Below, one piece after another: positions 6,475 to 10,877 of a stretch of 10,877 nt of DNA; within the stretch, counting starts at the first letter, position 1, and each line of letters opens with the position of its first letter. The notes under the pieces were generated by a model. It had not been told where the DNA came from, did not search any database, and saw nothing but the letters and a program-made list of their open reading frames with translations. The stretch is from contig CAKSHT010000072.1 in NCBI GenBank assembly GCA_934457235.1, forward strand, positions 1-10,877. The letters are read 5' to 3'. The DNA comes from an uncultured Oscillospiraceae bacterium. GTDB taxonomy: Bacteria; Bacillota; Clostridia; Oscillospirales; Ruminococcaceae. A program made the translations under genes and the position numbers.

Positions 6475-6478
6475 GAAC
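6454..6478. promoter_or_regulatory. Predicted operator in the tad promoter
   Basis: ACAAC-TGATG-GTTGT (6454-6468) is a perfect inverted repeat that fills the -10/-35 spacer. The adjoining GTTGTTGTCAAGAAC (6464-6478) is a palindrome with one imperfect position over the -35. The same two elements occur in the same places in the kinase promoter. Binding here would block RNA polymerase. The XRE protein encoded at 6572-6889 is the obvious candidate, which is an inference from position and site type. Confidence 0.7.
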
Positions 6479-6496
6479 AACTATATAGCTTTGTAC

Positions 6497-6525
6497 TTTG
6501 TATTATGATTTTGTTAAAATATAAG
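6497..6525 (+). promoter_or_regulatory. Possible weak promoter of the XRE gene
   Basis: TTTGTA (6497-6502), 17 bases, TATAAG (6520-6525), giving a leader of about 40 bases to the ATG at 6572. The -35 is poor. It lies about 20 bases beyond the tad operator, so a bound regulator could also affect its own gene. Confidence 0.35.
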
Positions 6526-6571
6526 TAGGAATCTGTAATTCGCGCTCTATCTAATAATGAAAGGTGAAACA

Positions 6572-6889
6572 ATGGTTAAGAATTTAAAGAAACTGAGGGA
6601 AGAAAACAAACTTTCTCAGCAGGCTCTTGCTGAGAAATTGGGAATAACTCAACAGGCGGTCTATAAATATGAGAGGACTGCCGTTGAACCGGATATAGAA
6701 ACTCTGATAAAAATGGCATGCATCTTTGGCGTGTCCGTGGATTATCTTATAGGCAGCGGCTGTGATCAGGCAGGGCAGGAGATTTCGGCGCAGGACAGGC
6801 AGCATCTTGCGGACTGGCACAGACTCCCGGAAGACATACAACAGATCCACGCTCTACTGATAAGGGAAACGATAAAAAAAATCAAATAA
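6572..6889 (+). CDS. XRE-family (HTH_3) transcriptional regulator
   Basis: 105 residues. Residues 1-62 form a standard lambda-repressor-like helix-turn-helix: LKKLREENKLSQQALAEKLG, then ITQQAVYKYERTAVEPD (recognition helix QQAVYKYE), then LIKMACIFGVSVDYLIGSG. A 40-residue polar C-terminal tail follows, which may serve for dimerisation or as an effector contact; no enzymatic or peptidase domain is present. The ATG at 6572 is used because AAGGTG lies 5-6 bases upstream; the ATG at 6557 has none. It is transcribed away from tad and ends at its own terminator. Matching inverted repeats in the promoters on both sides make it the likely repressor of both operons. No toxin gene is next to it, so it is not an evident antitoxin. 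Confidence 0.9.
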   Translation: MVKNLKKLREENKLSQQALAEKLGITQQAVYKYERTAVEPDIETLIKMACIFGVSVDYLIGSGCDQAGQEISAQDRQHLADWHRLPEDIQQIHALLIRETIKKIK

Positions 6890-6893
6890 GGTA

Positions 6894-6928
6894 ACATCTG
6901 TCTTAGTAATTTAAGACGGATGTTTTTT
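6894..6928 (+). terminator. Intrinsic terminator after the XRE gene
   Basis: ACATCTGTCTTA (6894-6905) pairs with TAAGACGGATGT (6912-6923) around a 6-base loop, with one G-U pair, and is followed by TTTTT. It starts 5 bases after the XRE stop codon and separates this gene from the kinase operon promoter. Confidence 0.9.
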
Positions 6929-6949
6929 ATTTGGAAACAAATGAATTTT

Positions 6950-6974
6950 GTTGTTGACAACAACTTGCGGTTGT
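6950..6974. promoter_or_regulatory. Predicted operator in the kinase-operon promoter
   Basis: GTTGTTGACAACAAC (6950-6964) is a perfect odd palindrome centred on A6957 and contains the -35. ACAAC-TTGCG-GTTGT (6960-6974) is a perfect inverted repeat filling the spacer. Both match the elements at 6454-6478 once that site is read on the minus strand. The likely ligand is the XRE protein. Confidence 0.72.
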
Positions 6975-6982
6975 GGTATAAT
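6954..6982 (+). promoter_or_regulatory. Sigma-A promoter of the kinase/surface-protein operon
   Basis: TTGACA (6954-6959), 17-base spacer, TATAAT (6977-6982): full consensus. Transcription would begin near 6989, about 50 bases before the first gene at 7040. Apart from this promoter I see none before the kinase or the surface protein. Confidence 0.88.
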
Positions 6983-7039
6983 ATACAAAGTACATTAGAG
7001 AAATGCTGAAAGTTGTTTTGGAAAAGGAGGGCAAGCTGT

Positions 7040-7195
7040 ATGGATAGGATACTTTGCGTGGCCGGAGGGGCTGCAGCAGCTGCGGCGCTGCTTGCTGGGG
7101 GTATCGGTTTTGTTGTATACAGATTCAGGCTTTCCGCGCTGACGTTCAGAATGAACAGCGAATATGGCGAAAGGAGAAATGGGAAGAAGACGTGA
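7040..7195 (+). CDS. Small single-span membrane protein, function unknown
   Basis: 51 residues: MDRILCVAGGAAAAAALLAG, continuing GIGFVVYRF, form one membrane helix (about 4-26), followed by a basic, polar tail (RMNSEYGERRNGKKT). The ATG at 7040 has AGGAGG about 9 bases upstream; earlier in-frame starts have no such site. It is the first gene after the strong regulated promoter and ends 13 bases before the kinase. The tail would be cytoplasmic by the positive-inside rule. It could be a partner or modulator of the kinase, or mainly a device for coupled translation, since the kinase start has a poor ribosome binding site. No homologous family is recognised. Confidence 0.6.
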   Translation: MDRILCVAGGAAAAAALLAGGIGFVVYRFRLSALTFRMNSEYGERRNGKKT

Positions 7196-7208
7196 ATGTC
7201 TCCTGTGA

Positions 7209-10010
7209 ATGGCTTCTATGGCAGAGATTATCGCTTCAACGTATGAGCTGATAAGGCACATCGGTGCCGGCGGAGGAGGAAATGTGTATCTTGCCCGCCA
7301 CGTCAGACTTGACAAGCTTGTGGTGCTTAAGGCGGATAAAAGAAAGCTTAATACTCGTCCGGAGCTTCTGCGCCGAGAGGTCGATGTACTGAAGGACCTT
7401 ACGCACTCGTACATACCAAAGGTATACGATTTTTTTGTTGAAAATGATACGGTGTATACCGTAATGGACTATATTGAGGGTGAGAGCCTTGACAAACCGC
7501 TGAAGCGCGGTGAAAGATTTCCTCAGAAGCAGGTCATAGAGTGGGCAAGGCAGCTTCTTGAAGCGCTTGTTTACCTCCATTCTCCGACGCATGGTGATCC
7601 GCCGCGCGGATTTGTGCACAGTGACATCAAGCCTGCGAACCTTATGCGCACACCGTTCAACACGATATGTCTGATCGACTTCAACATTTCCCTGGCGCTC
7701 GGTGAGCTGAACTTTGTCGGGTGCAGCGCAGGATATGCTTCGCCGGAGCATTACGGGCTTGACTATTCCAGCGGACTAGGTACATCTGATACTGCGAGAA
7801 GTTCGTCAGTGTCCGGTTCTTCAAAAAGAATGGTGGTACCTGATGTACGGTCTGATATATACAGCACAGGTGCAACGCTCTATCATCTGCTGAGCGGCAG
7901 ACGTCCGGAAGCAGACGCCAGGAATGTGGTACCGCTTTCTGGCAATGAATTCAGCCCTCAGTTGGTCAGAATTATTTCCAGGGCGATGGAGCCGGATCCT
8001 GAACTCAGATATCAGACTGCAGCAGAAATGCTGTGCGATCTTGATAATCTGCACGAAAACGACCCGCGGCTGAAAAGGCTTAAATGCGGAACTGCGGTGT
8101 TTGAGGCGTGCATGGGATTTCTGTTTGTCGTAAGCCTTGCTGCGGGATTTATAGGGCTGAAGCGAATACAGATGACAGAATCTTCGCTGAAGCTGGCGGA
8201 ATATTCCCGCATTGCTCTTTCGGACGGAGATCCTGTCGCAGCCTTAAATTATGCACTTGACGCAATTCCGGAGCGCGGGGGACTTCTGGTCCCTGAAACG
8301 CCGCCGCAGGTACAGGCAGCTCTGGCAGACGCTCTCGGAGTTTATGACCTCTCTGACGGATTCCGCAGTTATCTGACTGTGGAGCTTGAGTCAGAAGCAT
8401 TGTTTGTTGAGCTGTCGCCGGAGGGTGATACATTCGCGTGTATTATTTCGGGAAAGGCTCAGGTCTACAGCACCGAAGACGCGGCGCTTATCGCAGAATT
8501 TCCGGCGGACCGTTCAGCGCTTTCTCAGATACGGTATATCGACAACGATACGGTGTTATATGCCGGTGACGGTTTCGTCAGGGCATATTCGCTCGGTTCG
8601 CGGCAGGAGTTGTGGACAGGGGAGCCAGCGACATATATCAGCGTATCTTCTGACGGTGCATATGCGGCGTGTGTTTACCGCGACAGCAGCTATGCAGTGC
8701 TTTACGATACGGCTTCCGGCAGGGAAGTGGCGCAGGTGGATTTCCGCGGCAGGAAACAGGCGGTCGTCAACAACGATATTTTCGTTGATCCGGGGAATAT
8801 GGTCTTTCAGCTGGACAACGACGGTTCGCGTCTTGCGGTCAGCTTTGCGGACGGCTCTCTGTCCGTGTTCTCGTTTGACGGTTCCGGAGAGATGATACTG
8901 ACTTCCCCTGGCTCCGGATATGATGAGTTCAGCGGAGGTTTCTTCTCGGATATATTTGCTTACTCGGCGGCAGGCATCGGTTCTTCCGTGTTCTCAATGA
9001 CGGACTGTGCAAAAGGCACTGTCCTGGTTGATCAGCAGACGGACGGCAAATACGAGGTCTATGCTGATGAGAATGGTATGCTTATTCGTTCCGGCGGAAT
9101 CATTGCAGAGATAGACCCATATACCGGCGCTCAGACTCCTGTTGCACAGGCTGAGCAGGAAATCACTGGATTTGCCTGGGACGGAACGCACAGTATTGTT
9201 TGCACCGGAGGAAACTCTCCGATACTTAGCTTCTGGGGTAATTCAGCTGACTTGTCGGAGGTAAGCAGTTCTGTTCCGATGACGCTGACCGACATATCCA
9301 AAGGAACAGCAGTCGCGGCTTCGATGAATTCATCCATAGTGCGCATACTGAAAATGAATGACCAGAAAGGAACGCAGATTCTGGCATATGATGCTTATTA
9401 TCCGCATGATGAAGCAAGAATGAGTGCCGACGGGAAAACGGCAATGCTGTTCAGTGTGGATGGATTCCGCGTTCTTGACATGAACGGCGGCGTTATTACT
9501 GAAGTAGGGCTTTACGACCCCGATGGCATCTACGATCAGCAGTTTTATAAAGACGCTCGTGGCTCTGTGCTGGAAGTGACATATTATTCGGGCAAGGTGC
9601 TTACATACAGCGCATCTGACGGCTCACTCATATCCGAGGAACTTAAGGACAAACCCGACAGCTCACTTTATGAGGAGCTTGACACCGCAGATTACAGGAT
9701 AGAATCCGATCTGCACGGTGCGGCGAGGGTTTTCAGACGGTCTGATGAAACACAGGTCGCTGAGCTTGACGAGGACGCTTTCCTGACCTATGCTACTCAG
9801 CTTGATGATGGCAGACTGGTAATGCAGTATATTACTACGGACGGAAAATATTACGGCGTACTTATGAGCGGTGAGTTCCAGGAGCTTGCGCGGCTTCCGT
9901 ATCTGTGTGATGTATATAACGGCACTGCCGTATTTGATTATCCCGATGGTAATTTGCGCACAACGCGCTTTTACAATCTGGCGGAGCTTCTGAGCGCCGC
10001 CGGAAGATAA
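7209..10010 (+). CDS. Transmembrane Ser/Thr protein kinase with extracellular beta-propeller-like sensor
   Basis: 933 residues. Kinase domain at 12-280: P-loop GAGGGGNVY (19-27), ATP lysine K41, helix C Glu57, catalytic HSDIKPAN (137-144; HSD instead of HRD), metal-binding DFN (157-159; Gly of DFG replaced by Asn), SPE (179-181) and a C-lobe Arg near 267. A Ser/Thr-rich insert (about 187-207) follows SPE. A membrane helix lies at about 297-315. After it, KLAEYSRIALSDGDPVAALN (328-347) is a helical repeat of the type that often precedes WD40-like propellers. Residues about 385-930 then show many beta-strand repeats with SPEGD, SSDGAY and SADGKT turns, typical of WD40/PQQ-like blades. The kinase would be inside and the propeller outside, sensing a wall or surface ligand. 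Starts at 7209 or 7218; neither has a good ribosome binding site, so coupling to the preceding small gene is likely. Confidence 0.9.
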   Translation: MASMAEIIASTYELIRHIGAGGGGNVYLARHVRLDKLVVLKADKRKLNTRPELLRREVDVLKDLTHSYIPKVYDFFVENDTVYTVMDYIEGESLDKPLKRGERFPQKQVIEWARQLLEALVYLHSPTHGDPPRGFVHSDIKPANLMRTPFNTICLIDFNISLALGELNFVGCSAGYASPEHYGLDYSSGLGTSDTARSSSVSGSSKRMVVPDVRSDIYSTGATLYHLLSGRRPEADARNVVPLSGNEFSPQLVRIISRAMEPDPELRYQTAAEMLCDLDNLHENDPRLKRLKCGTAVFEACMGFLFVVSLAAGFIGLKRIQMTESSLKLAEYSRIALSDGDPVAALNYALDAIPERGGLLVPETPPQVQAALADALGVYDLSDGFRSYLTVELESEALFVELSPEGDTFACIISGKAQVYSTEDAALIAEFPADRSALSQIRYIDNDTVLYAGDGFVRAYSLGSRQELWTGEPATYISVSSDGAYAACVYRDSSYAVLYDTASGREVAQVDFRGRKQAVVNNDIFVDPGNMVFQLDNDGSRLAVSFADGSLSVFSFDGSGEMILTSPGSGYDEFSGGFFSDIFAYSAAGIGSSVFSMTDCAKGTVLVDQQTDGKYEVYADENGMLIRSGGIIAEIDPYTGAQTPVAQAEQEITGFAWDGTHSIVCTGGNSPILSFWGNSADLSEVSSSVPMTLTDISKGTAVAASMNSSIVRILKMNDQKGTQILAYDAYYPHDEARMSADGKTAMLFSVDGFRVLDMNGGVITEVGLYDPDGIYDQQFYKDARGSVLEVTYYSGKVLTYSASDGSLISEELKDKPDSSLYEELDTADYRIESDLHGAARVFRRSDETQVAELDEDAFLTYATQLDDGRLVMQYITTDGKYYGVLMSGEFQELARLPYLCDVYNGTAVFDYPDGNLRTTRFYNLAELLSAAGR

Positions 10011-10031
10011 ATAAAAAAGGAGAGAAGAACT

Positions 10032-10877
10032 ATGAATCTCAAACGAGTCCTGGCTGCGGTGACCGCAGCGGCAGTTGCCGCTGCGTCCGTATCTGTCAGC
10101 TCATTCGCGACATTGCTTCCCATCGAGAAGTACAATGTTACAGCAGACATTTCAGGCGTTACTGTTGAGCAGCTTGAAAATTATCCGGTAAAGTCGCTTA
10201 TGGACTGTCTCACGTATGCTGCAGATTATACCGTGACCGTGTCCCAGAATAGTTCTGCGAGTCAGCAGAGCTCTGACATTTTAGTCAATGGCGTTTCCGC
10301 CGGAGAAGTTACCGCAGATACAGCGGAAACCTCCGCAGAAACCGAAGAATCTGCTGTTAATTCCGCAGAGACATCTGCCGGTACGCAAGAGGTTTCCGCG
10401 AATACAGCAGAGACTTCCGCGGCCACGGCAGAAACCTCTGAGGGCACTGAAGATGTTCCCGCTTCCGCAGACGACATAGCTGCATTCAGCGGTGAAACAA
10501 GCAGCACAGCTGAGATCACATATAAGCGTGGCGATCCTGTGCAGTTTCCCGCTGACACTGTGAAGGTGTGGGTAGATGGCAGCCAGTACAGCATAGTCGG
10601 CGATGATTCCACCGTGGATCTTTCCGGCTTTGTGAGCGGCGGCACAGCTACTCTTATTGTTGGCAGCGGAAAGCAGCTTGATCCCGGCAATATTGCCTAT
10701 ATGATCAGCTTCAATGTAGATGCTCTGAAATATACTCCGACATTTTCGGTAAAGTATTATAGCCTTGATGAAGACGGAAACAAGGTTTATCTTGATCTGG
10801 CGGATCAGAGTGTTTCCCTCAGTTATTCAGGAACATATACCGATGTACAGACCTATTTGAACAGAAGACTCGTAAAG
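10032..10877 (+). CDS. Secreted surface protein with Ala/Ser/Thr/Glu-rich linker (3' part beyond window)
   Basis: 282 codons, open at the right edge. MNLKRVLAAVTAAAVAAASV, continuing SVSSFA, is a signal peptide with cleavage likely after about residue 26. A short globular part (27-85) is followed by a low-complexity acidic stretch (about 89-146) built on degenerate AETSA-like units (TAETSAETEESAVNSAETSA and similar). After it come beta-rich segments (ITYKRGDPVQFPADTVKVWV and onward). AGGAGAG lies 8 bases before the ATG, and the gene follows the kinase stop by 21 bases without a terminator, so it is in the kinase operon. It may be an adhesin, a cell-wall protein or the kinase's extracellular partner. 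The family cannot be named from this part. Confidence 0.82.
   Translation, partial: MNLKRVLAAVTAAAVAAASVSVSSFATLLPIEKYNVTADISGVTVEQLENYPVKSLMDCLTYAADYTVTVSQNSSASQQSSDILVNGVSAGEVTADTAETSAETEESAVNSAETSAGTQEVSANTAETSAATAETSEGTEDVPASADDIAAFSGETSSTAEITYKRGDPVQFPADTVKVWVDGSQYSIVGDDSTVDLSGFVSGGTATLIVGSGKQLDPGNIAYMISFNVDALKYTPTFSVKYYSLDEDGNKVYLDLADQSVSLSYSGTYTDVQTYLNRRLVK

Noticed and set aside
6572..6889. XRE gene as antitoxin of a toxin-antitoxin pair
   Set aside because: It is alone between two promoters and followed by its own terminator; no small toxin-like gene is adjacent.
10262..10690. 142-codon minus-strand frame with many SAEVSA-like units
   Set aside because: It is the antisense shadow of the AETSA repeat region of the secreted protein; repetitive GC-patterned codons keep the opposite frame open.
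1..10877. CRISPR array, tRNA or rRNA genes
   Set aside because: No regularly spaced direct repeats and no recognisable tRNA or rRNA segment on either strand by eye.

Overview
The window looks like chromosome of a Gram-positive anaerobe of the Clostridia, probably Ruminococcus-like. This is inferred from strong AGGAGG-type ribosome binding sites, consensus sigma-A promoters, a clostridial-type Tad pilus operon and an extracytoplasmic Ser/Thr kinase. No rRNA or marker gene is present to confirm it.

Left two thirds (about 1-6368, minus strand): a Tad/Flp type IVb pilus operon read right to left from a promoter at 6446-6474. The order is tadZ (CpaE-like localisation ATPase), tadA (CpaF-like motor ATPase), tadB and tadC (inner-membrane platform), two small membrane proteins called B and A here, a Flp-type major pilin, and a TadE-like pseudopilin that leaves the window. 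Two things are odd. tadC is split by a -1 frameshift. The segment 'tadC 3' end - B - start of A' is also tandemly duplicated (units of about 700 bp), leaving a second intact B gene (B'), a truncated frameshifted A (A') and an orphan tadC tail. The duplicated ends are about 94-95% identical but the middles of the B genes are strongly diverged. A hairpin between the pilin and tadE probably sets pilin excess.

Middle (6369-7000): a divergent regulatory region, a small XRE/HTH_3 repressor-like gene on the plus strand, its intrinsic terminator, and a second strong promoter.

Right third (6950-10877, plus strand): an operon with a 51-residue single-span membrane protein, a 933-residue kinase (cytoplasmic Ser/Thr kinase domain, one membrane segment, extracellular beta-propeller-like sensor) and the start of a secreted, Ala/Ser/Thr/Glu-rich surface protein that leaves the window.

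The most interesting signal is that the tad operon promoter and the kinase operon promoter are near copies of each other. Both are TTGACA-17-TATAAT with the same inverted repeat ACAAC-N5-GTTGT filling the spacer and a GTTSTTGACAACAAC palindrome over the -35. The XRE gene lies between them. This suggests one switch that controls Tad pilus assembly together with a surface-sensing kinase and a surface protein.
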